From NCBI GenBank assembly GCA_016207265.1, contig JACQPZ010000058.1, forward strand, positions 1 to 7,614: a stretch of 7,614 nt of DNA, given 5' to 3'. A program made the position numbers and the translations under genes. The DNA is from Candidatus Latescibacterota bacterium. GTDB taxonomy: Bacteria > Eisenbacteria > RBG-16-71-46 > SZUA-252. The notes beneath the pieces were generated by a model. The model did not search any database. It worked only from the letters and a program-made list of their open reading frames with translations, and had not been told where the DNA came from. This document shows, in pieces, positions 1-6,351 of the stretch (its first letter is position 1; every line of letters starts with the position of its first letter).

Positions 1-93
1 CACCGAGATCGAGCGGACGGAGTCCATGTGCTCGCCGACGACGGTGAGCCCGGAGGGAAGGACGGCGCGCTCGAAGCGCTCGCTCTCGATCAA
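1..93 (-). CDS. M16-family zinc metallopeptidase, N-terminal fragment (runs off left edge)
   Basis: Only the first 31 codons are in the window; the gene continues past base 1. The translation starts (M)IESERFERAVLPSGLTVV and goes on with GEHMDSVRSISV. This matches the opening strand of M16 (insulinase / mitochondrial processing peptidase-like) peptidases, typically 'xxLxNGLxVVxExMxxVRSVSxG'. The zinc motif HxxEH lies outside the window. I chose the TTG start at 93 because a strong Shine-Dalgarno GAGGAGG (99-105) sits 5 nt upstream and the family homology begins a few residues later. The frame is open further upstream, but I see no ATG with a ribosome site and the upstream residues do not look conserved. 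The gene follows pnp by 78 nt on the same strand, as the ymxG/mlpA M16 gene follows the pnp region in Bacillus. Family membership is well supported for so short a piece; substrate and exact subfamily cannot be told. Confidence 0.8.
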   Translation of the reverse strand, partial: MIESERFERAVLPSGLTVVGEHMDSVRSISV

Positions 94-105
94 CGAAGCC
101 TCCTC

Positions 106-135
106 AAAACGCGAGCGGAGGCCGTGGCCTCCGCC
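106..135 (-). terminator. Possible weak terminator or processing hairpin between pnp and the M16 gene
   Basis: On the minus strand GCGGAGGC (134-127), loop CACG, then GCCTCCGC (122-115) form a perfect 8-bp stem, extended by a possible G-U pair (135/114). Four T follow (109-106), but only after four more bases (GCGC-type spacer), so the U-tract is short and displaced. It could be a weak or leaky intrinsic terminator, a 3'-end stabiliser of the pnp message, or a processing site. The Shine-Dalgarno of the M16 gene lies directly after it. The hairpin is seen; its role is inferred. Confidence 0.35.
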
Positions 136-171
136 GGGACGCGCTCGATACGAAATCCGCTCCGGCGCACA

Positions 172-2337
172 CTACCGGCGCGAGTGCTCCGGCCTGCGGC
201 GCCCCCGGTCGCCGCCCGGCGGCCGCCTCGGCCCCGCTCCGGCCTCCTCCCCCTTCTCCTCGCAGCCCGGCAGCGCCTGCTTGCGGCTCAGCTTGATCTT
301 CCCTTCCCGGTCGATGCCGATGACCTTCACGAGCACCGTGTCCCCTTCGTTGATCACGTCCTCCACGCGCTCGACCCGCTTCGTCTCCAGCTCCGAGATG
401 TGGACCAGGCCGTCCTTGCCGGGCGAGATCTCCACGAAGGCCCCGAAGGGCACCACCCGCCGGACGATCCCCGAGTAGATGCGGCCGATCTCCGGATCCT
501 CGGTGATGGACCGTATGATCTCGCGCGCGCGGTCGCCGTCCGCGCCGCTGAAGGCGGCGATGCGGATCTCGCCGGAATCCTCGATGTCGATCTGGGTCCC
601 CGTCTCGGCGCTGATCTTCTTGATCATCTTGCCGCCGGGCCCGATGACCTCGCGGATCTTGTCCGGGTCGATCATCATGATGTAGATGCGCGGCGCGTAG
701 GGCGAAAGCTCCGCGCGCGGCTTCGCGATCGCGCCTTCCATCTTGTCCAGGACGTGCATCCGTGCGACCCGGGCCTTCTCGAGGGCGCGGGACATGATGT
801 CCATGGAGAGTCCCTCGATCTTGATGTCCATCTGAAACGCGGTGATGCCCTCCCGCGTCCCGGTGACCTTGAAGTCCATGTCCCCGAGGTGGTCCTCCAC
901 GCCGAGGATGTCGGTCAGGATCGCGACGTCGTTCCCGTCCTTGATGAGCCCCATCGCGATTCCCGCGACGTGGGTCTTGATCGGAACGCCCGCGTCCATC
1001 AGGGCGAGGCTTCCGCCGCACACGGTCGCCATGGAGGAGCTGCCGTTCGATTCGAGAATGTCCGAGACGACGCGGATCGTGTAGGGGAAGTCCACGTCGG
1101 TCGGGATGAGGGGCTCGATCGCCCGCTCCGCGAGCGCGCCGTGCCCGATCTCGCGGCGGCCGGGACCCCGCATCGGCCGCACCTCGCCCACGCTGAAGGG
1201 CGGGAAGTTGTAGTGGAGCATGTAGCTCTTCCACGTCTGCCCTTCCAGCTCCTCCACGCGCTGCTCGTCCACCTTCGTGCCGAGCGTGGTCACGACGAGG
1301 CTCTGCGTCTGCCCGCGCGTGAAGAGAGCCGAGCCGTGGGTCCGCGGAAGCACCCCCACCTCGCAGGTGATCGCGCGGATGTCGTCCGGGCCGCGGCCGT
1401 CCGCGCGCCGATGATCCTTGAGGATGCGGCGGCGCAGATCCCGGCTCTCGATGCGCTCCAGAAGCTCCGCGATCTGCTTTCCCATGTCGGGGTGCGTGGC
1501 TTCGAACTTGGCCAGCGCCTCTTCCTTCACGTGGTCGAGGAGCGCCTGGCGCTCTTCCTTCGTCTGGATTTCGTTCGCCTGACGGACCCGATCGCCGAAT
1601 TCCCGGTCCACCGCGGCTTCGAGGTCGGGGTCTTTCTGCGGAACCGTAAACTCGCGCTTGGGTTTCCCGACGCGGCGGCGCAGCTCGTGCTGGAGCCGGT
1701 TCAGCTCGATGATGTGCTTGTGCGCGAACTGAAGCGCCTCGACGACCGTCCCTTCCGGGACCTCGCGCGCGCCGCCCTCGACCATCACGATCGAGGAATC
1801 GGTGCCCGCGACGACCATGTCGAGCGACGACTCGTCCAGCTCCTGGAACGTCGGGTTCAGAACCAGCTTCCCGTCCAGCAGCCCCACGCGGACCGCCGAG
1901 ACCGGCTCGGGGAACGGGATGTCCGAGACCATGAGCGCCGCGGAGGCGCCCACGACTCCCAGGATGTCCGAATCGTTCGCCTGGTCGGAGGAAAGCACGG
2001 AGGCCGAGATCTGGATCTCGTTCCGGAATCCATCGGGAAAGAGGGGCCGCAGCGGCCGGTCGATGAGCCGGCTGCTCAGGATCTCCTTCTCGGTGGGGCG
2101 GCCTTCACGCTTGAAGAAGCCGCCCGGGATGCGGCCGGCCGCGTAGGTTTTCTCGCGATAGTCGACGCTGAGGGGGAAAAAGTCCTTCTCGATCGGATAC
2201 TTCGACGCGACCGCGGCGACCAGCGCCACGGTGTCTCCGTACCGGACCCAGGCGGACCCGGAGGCCTGCTTCGCAACCTTCCCGACTTCGATCGTGAAGG
2301 GCCGGCCCCCGAGGTCGAGGCCTACTGATTCGGGCAT
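172..2337 (-). CDS. pnp: Polyribonucleotide nucleotidyltransferase (PNPase)
   Basis: PNPase is a cytoplasmic, trimeric, phosphorolytic 3'-5' exoribonuclease that releases nucleoside diphosphates and can also add 3' tails. It is a core enzyme of mRNA decay. The 721-residue product is close to the E. coli length (711). Domains in order: first RNase PH core (about 10-145, with TYAAGRIPGGFFKREGRP at 64-81), an all-alpha linker (about 240-310), second, catalytic RNase PH core (about 320-520), KH domain (about 549-610, GPGG loop 566-569) and S1 domain (about 618-687). The catalytic segment EDHLGDMDFK (481-490) keeps the residues equivalent to E. coli Asp486, Asp492 and Lys494 (here D482, D488, K490). 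THGSALFTRGQTQ (333-345) and SNGSSS (430-435) match the phosphate and RNA site. After S1 comes a short Arg/Gly/Pro-rich tail (about 690-721). The ATG at 2337 has AAGGAG 6 nt upstream. It lies downstream of rpsO, the classical arrangement. Confidence 0.98.
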   Translation of the reverse strand: MPESVGLDLGGRPFTIEVGKVAKQASGSAWVRYGDTVALVAAVASKYPIEKDFFPLSVDYREKTYAAGRIPGGFFKREGRPTEKEILSSRLIDRPLRPLFPDGFRNEIQISASVLSSDQANDSDILGVVGASAALMVSDIPFPEPVSAVRVGLLDGKLVLNPTFQELDESSLDMVVAGTDSSIVMVEGGAREVPEGTVVEALQFAHKHIIELNRLQHELRRRVGKPKREFTVPQKDPDLEAAVDREFGDRVRQANEIQTKEERQALLDHVKEEALAKFEATHPDMGKQIAELLERIESRDLRRRILKDHRRADGRGPDDIRAITCEVGVLPRTHGSALFTRGQTQSLVVTTLGTKVDEQRVEELEGQTWKSYMLHYNFPPFSVGEVRPMRGPGRREIGHGALAERAIEPLIPTDVDFPYTIRVVSDILESNGSSSMATVCGGSLALMDAGVPIKTHVAGIAMGLIKDGNDVAILTDILGVEDHLGDMDFKVTGTREGITAFQMDIKIEGLSMDIMSRALEKARVARMHVLDKMEGAIAKPRAELSPYAPRIYIMMIDPDKIREVIGPGGKMIKKISAETGTQIDIEDSGEIRIAAFSGADGDRAREIIRSITEDPEIGRIYSGIVRRVVPFGAFVEISPGKDGLVHISELETKRVERVEDVINEGDTVLVKVIGIDREGKIKLSRKQALPGCEEKGEEAGAGPRRPPGGDRGRRRPEHSRR

Positions 2338-2388
2338 TCGATTCTCCTTCCATCACCAAACCGCTCATGACGCTTGCACATGAATGGA

Positions 2389-2426
2389 CGCGCTCCGTCC
2401 GGCGGCCATGAGGCCGGACCGAGGCG
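2389..2426 (-). promoter_or_regulatory. Strong hairpin in the rpsO-pnp spacer, candidate pnp leader control element
   Basis: On the minus strand GTCCGGC (2419-2413) pairs perfectly with GCCGGAC (2403-2397) around a 9-nt loop. After a G-G mismatch, CTC/GAG pairs (2423-2421 with 2395-2393), and past one bulged base three more pairs form (2426-2424 with 2391-2389). The stem is therefore about 13 bp in three blocks. No T-run follows, so it is not an intrinsic terminator. In E. coli the rpsO-pnp leader contains an RNase III-cleaved stem through which PNPase controls its own mRNA; this hairpin has the right position to be an analogue. A smaller stem, TCATG/CATGA (2383-2379 with 2369-2365), lies between it and the pnp ribosome site. 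The pairing is visible; the regulatory role is inferred. Confidence 0.45.
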
Positions 2427-2486
2427 CCTGAGGTTTCGGGGAGTCGTTCGGGTGAGCGTGAGCGTTCCGCTGGCGCGGGGAGGAGC

Positions 2487-2756
2487 CTACTTGCGGAGAC
2501 CGAGCTCCTTGACCACCGTCCGGTAGCGCTCGATCTTCGTGGCCTTCAGATAATCGAGCAGCCTGCGCCGTTGACCGACCATCCGGAGCAATCCGCGGCG
2601 ACTGTGGTGGTCGCGCTTGTGCACTTTGAAGTGCTCCGTAAGGTATTTGATGCGTTCGGTCAGGAGAGCGATCTGCACCTCGGCCGATCCCGAATCCGAA
2701 TCGTGGATCCGGAAGTGGTCGATTACTTCTCGCTTCCTTTCTGGGGTCAACGGCAC
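2487..2756 (-). CDS. rpsO: 30S ribosomal protein S15
   Basis: S15 is a primary binder of the central domain of 16S rRNA, where it orders the h20-h21-h22 junction and nucleates platform assembly. The 89-residue product equals the E. coli length. Recognisable blocks are PLTPERKREVIDHF at the N-terminus, GSAEVQIALLTERIKYLTEH, the RNA-binding HKRDHHSRRGLL, and the end RRRLLDYLK...RYRTVVKELGLRK. Translation can be read further upstream in frame, but I start at the GTG at 2756: a near-perfect Shine-Dalgarno AAGGAGG (2771-2765) lies 8 nt before it and S15 proteins normally begin with M-x-L-T. The gene follows ribF by 98 nt, one of the longer gaps here, and precedes pnp by 149 nt, so it may have its own promoter and leader. 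Confidence 0.97.
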   Translation of the reverse strand: MPLTPERKREVIDHFRIHDSDSGSAEVQIALLTERIKYLTEHFKVHKRDHHSRRGLLRMVGQRRRLLDYLKATKIERYRTVVKELGLRK

Positions 2757-2774
2757 CGGTGTCACCTCCTTGAC
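2746..2774 (-). promoter_or_regulatory. Inverted repeat enclosing the rpsO ribosome binding site and start codon
   Basis: On the minus strand GTCAA (2774-2770) and TTGAC (2750-2746, codons 3-4 of rpsO) are perfect complements. They bracket most of the AAGGAGG Shine-Dalgarno and the GTG start. The enclosed segment also contains the palindrome CACCGGTG (2761-2754) across the start codon. Such pairing could close the initiation site. S15 in several bacteria represses its own translation through differing structures in the rpsO leader. Five pairs over a 19-nt loop is weak evidence by itself, so this is only a candidate. Confidence 0.25.
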
Positions 2775-2800
2775 TTTCCCTCTCTCTCTGGACGGCCCGC

Positions 2801-2830
2801 ACTCTACACCAGGCGCCGATCGGGTTGCAA
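2801..2830 (-). promoter_or_regulatory. Possible sigma70-type promoter for rpsO-pnp
   Basis: Reading the minus strand, TTGCAA (2830-2825; four of six matches to TTGACA) is followed after 18 nt by TAGAGT (2806-2801; four of six matches to TATAAT). It lies just after the ribF stop and about 45 nt before the rpsO start, where many bacteria have an rpsO promoter. The GC-rich surroundings make these AT-containing boxes stand out somewhat, but 4/6 matches can occur by chance. Confidence 0.3.
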
Positions 2831-2854
2831 CGGGCAATCGCGGGCCGCCCCGGG

Positions 2855-3784
2855 TCAGGTTCCGGCGATCCGGCCGCCCGCCGAGGCCCAGTACTCGCGG
2901 GCCTTGGCCCGGTCCTCATCCATCGCGCGCACAAGGGCATCCGGGGAATCGAAGACCTGATCCCCGCGAAGACGCTTCATCAGGCTCGTGGTGAGCGGGC
3001 GTCCGCGGAGGGAGCCGGGGCGGTCGTAGTCGAGCAGGTGGACCTCGGCGCGCACGGGCCCGGGCCCGAACGTCGCGGCGCTCCCGACGTAGGTGAGCCC
3101 GCGCCACCGCCCCCCGTCCGTCTCGTTATCCGAGGCGTAGATCCCGGGCGCGGGGAGGAGCTTCTCGGGATGAAGCTCCAGATTCGCCGTCGGATACCCG
3201 AGCTTGGCCCCCCGCCCGGCGCCGGATCCGATCCGGCCGCTCAGGGTGTAGGGACGCCCCATCATGGCGGCCGCCTCCTCGACCAAGCCCTCCTCGATCA
3301 TCCGACGCAAGGCCGTGCTGGAGAGCTTCCTTCCGTCCTTGAGCAGGAACGGCACCTCCACGACGGCGAAGCCGCGCGCGCGGCCGAGCGATTCGAGGTA
3401 GGCGCGATCGCCCGCCCGGTCCCGCCCCATCCGGAAATCGGGCCCGACGACGAGCGCCGCGAGCGGAGCCCCGGGGCCGAGGACCCGGTCGAGGAACTCC
3501 TCGGGCGAGAGCTCCTTTACGCTCCGATCGAACCGCTCGACGTGGACGCGATCGACGCCCATCGCATGAAGCAGCGCCTCGCGCTCTTCGAGCGGCGTGA
3601 TCCACGCGCGCGGCGGCGAGCCGCGCACGACCGTATCGGGGTGCGGATCGAAGGTCGTGACCCACGCGATTCCGGCCCGATCCCGCGCGGCCCGGACCGT
3701 CGCCTCGATGATCGTCTGATGGCCCCGATGGAGGCCGTCGAAGACGCCGATCGTCATCGCGATCGGACGTGAGATCCGCGTCAC
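2855..3784 (-). CDS. ribF: Bifunctional riboflavin kinase / FAD synthetase
   Basis: RibF phosphorylates riboflavin to FMN and then adenylates FMN to FAD in the cytoplasm. The 309-residue length is normal. The N-terminal FAD-synthetase (nucleotidyltransferase) domain, about 8-170, shows TIGVFDGLHRGHQ (11-23, the GxFDGxHxGH motif), TFDPHP (44-49, usually FEPHP), VVGPDFRMGRDRAGD (112-126) and LSSTALR (154-160, usually ISSTxIR). The C-terminal riboflavin-kinase domain, about 178-300, shows GYPTAN (196-201), AEVHLLD (246-252, with the Glu equivalent to the proposed catalytic base) and RLRGDQVFDS (271-280). The usual N-x-G-x-R-P-T-F stretch reads VGSAATFG here (233-240) and the usual LYG reads LRG (259-261), so the kinase half is somewhat divergent. 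I use the GTG at 3784 because AGGGG-type Shine-Dalgarno bases lie about 9 nt upstream. The internal ATG (residue 10) would cut off the first strand. It follows truB by 13 nt. Confidence 0.95.
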   Translation of the reverse strand: MTRISRPIAMTIGVFDGLHRGHQTIIEATVRAARDRAGIAWVTTFDPHPDTVVRGSPPRAWITPLEEREALLHAMGVDRVHVERFDRSVKELSPEEFLDRVLGPGAPLAALVVGPDFRMGRDRAGDRAYLESLGRARGFAVVEVPFLLKDGRKLSSTALRRMIEEGLVEEAAAMMGRPYTLSGRIGSGAGRGAKLGYPTANLELHPEKLLPAPGIYASDNETDGGRWRGLTYVGSAATFGPGPVRAEVHLLDYDRPGSLRGRPLTTSLMKRLRGDQVFDSPDALVRAMDEDRAKAREYWASAGGRIAGT

Positions 3785-3797
3785 GGGCGCGATCCCC

Positions 3798-4727
3798 TCA
3801 CGCCGCCGCCAGCACCCGGAGGAGCTTCATCGCCGGCGGGGCCGCGGCAAGCGCGAGCAGCTCCCCCTCCGGGCCCAGCAGCCCGATCGGCCAGGCCGAC
3901 TCGCCGGGGGGGAGCGGGAACGGAGCCGGGGCGGGCTCGACGCGCGACGGGTCCACCCCGGGCGGAACGCCGTGCCGCAAACGCGCGGCTTCTTCCGCGG
4001 CCAGACGCACGCGCGGGAGATGCGGAATCGCCTGCGCGAGAGGGAGCCCCCGCCCGCGGACTGCCTCGGCGCCCATCCCGGACGCGGCATCGGGCGTGAG
4101 GGCGTCCTCCACGAGGAACGGGCCCGATGCGACGCGGCGCAGCGAAAGAAGATGCGCCCCGCACCCGAGGGCCTCCCCCAGATCGTGGGCGAGCGACCGG
4201 ATGTAGGTGCCGCGGCTCGCGGTCACGTCGAGCGCGATCTCCGGAAGCGAGGCCTCTGGAAGCGGAGCCTCCATGAGCCGGAGGTCGTAGACGTGGACGG
4301 GGCGTTCCTCCCGCTCCACGTCCCGGCCGCGGCGCGCGGCCTTGTACAGCCGCTCCCCCCGCACCTTCACGGCCGAGTAGAGCGGCGGGCGCTGCATCAG
4401 CCGGCCGCGGAAGCGCGCGAGGGTCTCCTCGATCCTGCCCGGACCCGGAATCTCGGACGACGTGCGGATCGGGACGCCGGTCCGGTCCTGGGTGTCGGTG
4501 GCGACGCCGAGGCGGGCCCGCGCGTGGTAGCGCTTGGGAAGGAGACTCGCGCAGCCCAGGAGCGCCGTGGCCTTCCCTTCGCCGACGACCAGAAGCCCGG
4601 TCGCGAAGGGATCCAGCGTCCCGGCGTGCCCGACGCGCCGTTCGCCCAGGATCGTGCGCATGCGCGCGACCGCGTCGTGGGAGGTCCAGCCCTCCGGCTT
4701 ATCCACGAGATGGAGGAGGTCCGCCAT
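3798..4727 (-). CDS. truB: tRNA pseudouridine(55) synthase
   Basis: TruB converts U55 in the T-loop of most tRNAs to pseudouridine and also acts as a tRNA-folding chaperone. The 309-residue protein has the full family signature: DKPEGWTSHD (9-18), GHAGTLDPFATGLL (33-46) with the catalytic Asp39, KRYHARARLGVATDTQDRTG (65-84), RPPLYSAVKVRGERLYKAAR (113-132) and SRGTYIRSLAHDLG (171-184, usually CSxGTYIRSL). The last part, about 238-305, occupies the place of the small C-terminal PUA-like domain and is Pro/Ala-rich in the middle. The ATG at 4727 lies inside the end of the upstream DHH gene (29-nt overlap, different frame) with only a weak ribosome site, so translation is probably coupled. The start fits the family because the DKPxGxTS motif follows within ten residues. 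Confidence 0.97.
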   Translation of the reverse strand: MADLLHLVDKPEGWTSHDAVARMRTILGERRVGHAGTLDPFATGLLVVGEGKATALLGCASLLPKRYHARARLGVATDTQDRTGVPIRTSSEIPGPGRIEETLARFRGRLMQRPPLYSAVKVRGERLYKAARRGRDVEREERPVHVYDLRLMEAPLPEASLPEIALDVTASRGTYIRSLAHDLGEALGCGAHLLSLRRVASGPFLVEDALTPDAASGMGAEAVRGRGLPLAQAIPHLPRVRLAAEEAARLRHGVPPGVDPSRVEPAPAPFPLPPGESAWPIGLLGPEGELLALAAAPPAMKLLRVLAAA

Positions 4728-5697
4728 TCATCGCCTGGTCGAGCGCCGCGAAGAGCTTGGCTCGCACCTCCTCCAAGTCCCCGCGAACGCGCAGCCCCGC
4801 CGCGTTCCGGTGTCCGCCGCCGCCGAACCTCGACGCGACCTCGTTCACGTCCACGGTCCCGTCCGAGCGCAGGCTGGCGCGGATGTCCTGTGCTCCCACC
4901 TCCTGGATGAGGACGCCGACGCGGGCGCCGGCGAGAGATTTCGCGTATTGGACGATCCCGTCCGCGTCCTCGGGCGTGGCGCCCGCCCTCGCGAACATCT
5001 CGCGCGAGATCGTCATCGCTCCGACCGCGCCGCCGCTCCGCGTCTCGAGCGAGGCGAGCGCAAGCCCCAGGATGCGGAGGCTGGGCGCCGTCCTCGTGGC
5101 GTAGAGCGCCTCCGCCACGCGCGCGGCCCGCGCCCCGCGCTCGACGAGCCGTGCCGCGATCCGAAGCGAGCGCGGCGACGTGTTCGCGTACCGGAAGCCG
5201 CCGGTGTCGGACAGGATCCCGGCGTAGAGGCACTCGGCGGTCTCCTCGGAGATGGGAATGTCGAGGGATTCGATCAGCTCGTAGACAAGCTCCGCCGTCG
5301 CGGAGGCCTCCGGATTGACGAGGCGGGGATCCCCGAAGCTCTCGTTCCCCCAGTGATGGTCGATCACGGCAACCTCGGCCCCGGGAGCGAGGCAGCGCCC
5401 CGCCACGGCGCCCGTCCGCTCGAGCGAGGCGCAGTCGAGGATGAACGCGGCCTCGTATCGGCGCGAGACCTCCGCCGCGCTGCGCACCGACTCCGCGCCG
5501 GGCAGGAATCGAAGCGCCGCCGGGAGGAGCTGGTCGAGAACCACGTCGGCCGTCTTCCCGATCCGGCGCAGCGCGTGCGCGAGCCCGAGGCAGGATCCCA
5601 GCGCGTCGCCGTCGGGATCCACGTGCGAGCTGACCAGGAACTCCCGGTGCCGGGCGACGAACGTCTGGAAGGCGTCGAACGGCATCGGGTCACTCAT
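4699..5697 (-). CDS. DHH/DHHA1 phosphoesterase, NrnA-like oligoribonuclease / pAp phosphatase
   Basis: The protein belongs to the DHH/DHHA1 superfamily of manganese-dependent phosphoesterases. NrnA-type members in this setting degrade 2-5-nt RNA and often dephosphorylate pAp. The 332-residue product shows motif I SSHVDPDGDALGS (23-35), motif II ILDCASLERTG (86-96, D88), motif III IDHH (112-115), motif IV SDTGGFRY (163-170) and the DHHA1 substrate motif FGGGGHRNAAG (291-301). All metal ligands expected for the family appear present. The ATG at 5697 overlaps the rbfA stop by 8 nt (ATGAGTGA). A second ATG four codons later is possible, and neither has a well-spaced Shine-Dalgarno, which points to translational coupling with rbfA. 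Being co-transcribed with pnp fits a role in finishing the short oligonucleotides PNPase leaves. Oligoribonuclease versus pAp or cyclic-dinucleotide activity cannot be separated from the sequence. Confidence 0.92.
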   Translation of the reverse strand: MSDPMPFDAFQTFVARHREFLVSSHVDPDGDALGSCLGLAHALRRIGKTADVVLDQLLPAALRFLPGAESVRSAAEVSRRYEAAFILDCASLERTGAVAGRCLAPGAEVAVIDHHWGNESFGDPRLVNPEASATAELVYELIESLDIPISEETAECLYAGILSDTGGFRYANTSPRSLRIAARLVERGARAARVAEALYATRTAPSLRILGLALASLETRSGGAVGAMTISREMFARAGATPEDADGIVQYAKSLAGARVGVLIQEVGAQDIRASLRSDGTVDVNEVASRFGGGGHRNAAGLRVRGDLEEVRAKLFAALDQAMNGGPPPSRG

Positions 5698-6055
5698 CGC
5701 GCGGCTCGCGAAGCTCCCTTAAGAGCGTTTCGATCCGGCTTCCCGTCTCGAACGAGCGGTCGATCTCGAATCGAAGCTCGGGGACGACGCGGAGTTTGAG
5801 CCGGGGCGCGAGCAGCGTCCGGAAATAGGGCGCCGCGTGCTGCAGGGCTTTCAGAATTGCGGGCTCCTCGTCCTTCGACCGGGCGCCGGAGATCCAGACC
5901 CGAGCGGACGCCAGGTCCCGGCTCACGTCCGCTCCCGTGACGGAAAGCACGCGCAGCCTCGGATCCTCGGTCTTCGTCGTGAGGATCTCGGCAAGCTCGA
6001 CCATGATCCGGTCGGCCACACGACGGGTGCGGGGGCTTTGACGGTGCTCGGGCAT
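5690..6055 (-). CDS. rbfA: 30S ribosome-binding factor RbfA
   Basis: RbfA is a small cytoplasmic KH-fold factor that binds the immature 30S subunit near the 5' helix of 16S rRNA. It assists late maturation and cold adaptation. The 121-residue length is typical. Family blocks are RRVADRIMVELAEILTT (11-27), DPRLRVLSVTGADVSRDLASARVWIS (31-56), the helix with LKALQHAAPYFRTLLAPRL (68-86), and the end LRVVPELRFEIDRSFETGSRIETLL (about 88-112). The ATG at 6055 follows the ylxP stop by 13 nt with only a weak GAG-type ribosome site. The 3' end overlaps the DHH gene. Placement just after infB and ylxP is the standard neighbourhood. Confidence 0.96.
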   Translation of the reverse strand: MPEHRQSPRTRRVADRIMVELAEILTTKTEDPRLRVLSVTGADVSRDLASARVWISGARSKDEEPAILKALQHAAPYFRTLLAPRLKLRVVPELRFEIDRSFETGSRIETLLRELREPRDE

Positions 6056-6068
6056 GGTCTCAGTGGGA

Positions 6069-6350
6069 TCAGTCGATGCGAATTTGGTGGTCCAGAACGG
6101 CCAGACGGTCTTCCCGCTCCACGCAGTCGAGGATGTCGCGGAGCACCCGGTCGAGCACGCTCTGCTCTCCGCTCACCACGGCCACCCCCAGCGTCGCGCG
6201 CTGCCACAAATCTTGATGATCGACCTCGGCGACCGAGACGTTGAACCGCGTGCGGAGCCGTTCCTTCACGTGATTCAGGACCGAGCGCTTGGCTTTGAGC
6301 GAGTTCGCCCCGGGGAAGTGAAGCTCCAGTCGGAGCAGCCCGACCACCAT
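6069..6350 (-). CDS. ylxP: YlxP-like DUF503 family protein
   Basis: This 93-residue protein belongs to the DUF503 family, whose best-known member is Bacillus YlxP, usually encoded between infB and rbfA. Recognisable segments are VVGLLRLELHFPGANSLKAKRSVL (2-25), then a helix with LRTRFNVSVAEVDHQDLWQRA, and GVAVVSGEQSVLDRVLRDILD. The family is a small alpha/beta protein suspected of a role in ribosome or RNA metabolism from its location, but its biochemical function is not firmly established. The ATG at 6350 lies 1 nt after the infB stop, so translation is very likely coupled to infB. Confidence 0.92.
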   Translation of the reverse strand: MVVGLLRLELHFPGANSLKAKRSVLNHVKERLRTRFNVSVAEVDHQDLWQRATLGVAVVSGEQSVLDRVLRDILDCVEREDRLAVLDHQIRID

Positions 6351-6351
6351 G

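Noticed and set aside
28..2328. Plus-strand open frame of 766 codons antisense to nearly all of pnp
   Set aside because: It mirrors the pnp codon structure, as happens in GC-rich DNA where stop codons are rare in the opposite frame. Its product is rich in Asp, Arg, Leu and His with no recognisable domain, while the minus-strand PNPase is unmistakable.
2841..2852. Short GC stem CGGG/CCCG just after ribF as a terminator
   Set aside because: The stem has only four pairs and no T-run follows, so there is no support for termination before rpsO.
2365..2940. Minus-strand 191-codon frame across rpsO
   Set aside because: It overlaps rpsO and the end of ribF in another frame, has no recognisable domain and an Arg/Pro/Ala/Ser-biased composition typical of shadow frames.
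3972..5799. Long plus-strand frames opposite truB and the DHH gene (3972-4910 and 4534-5799)
   Set aside because: They have no family motifs and a composition typical of GC-rich antisense frames; both lie fully opposite confidently identified genes.
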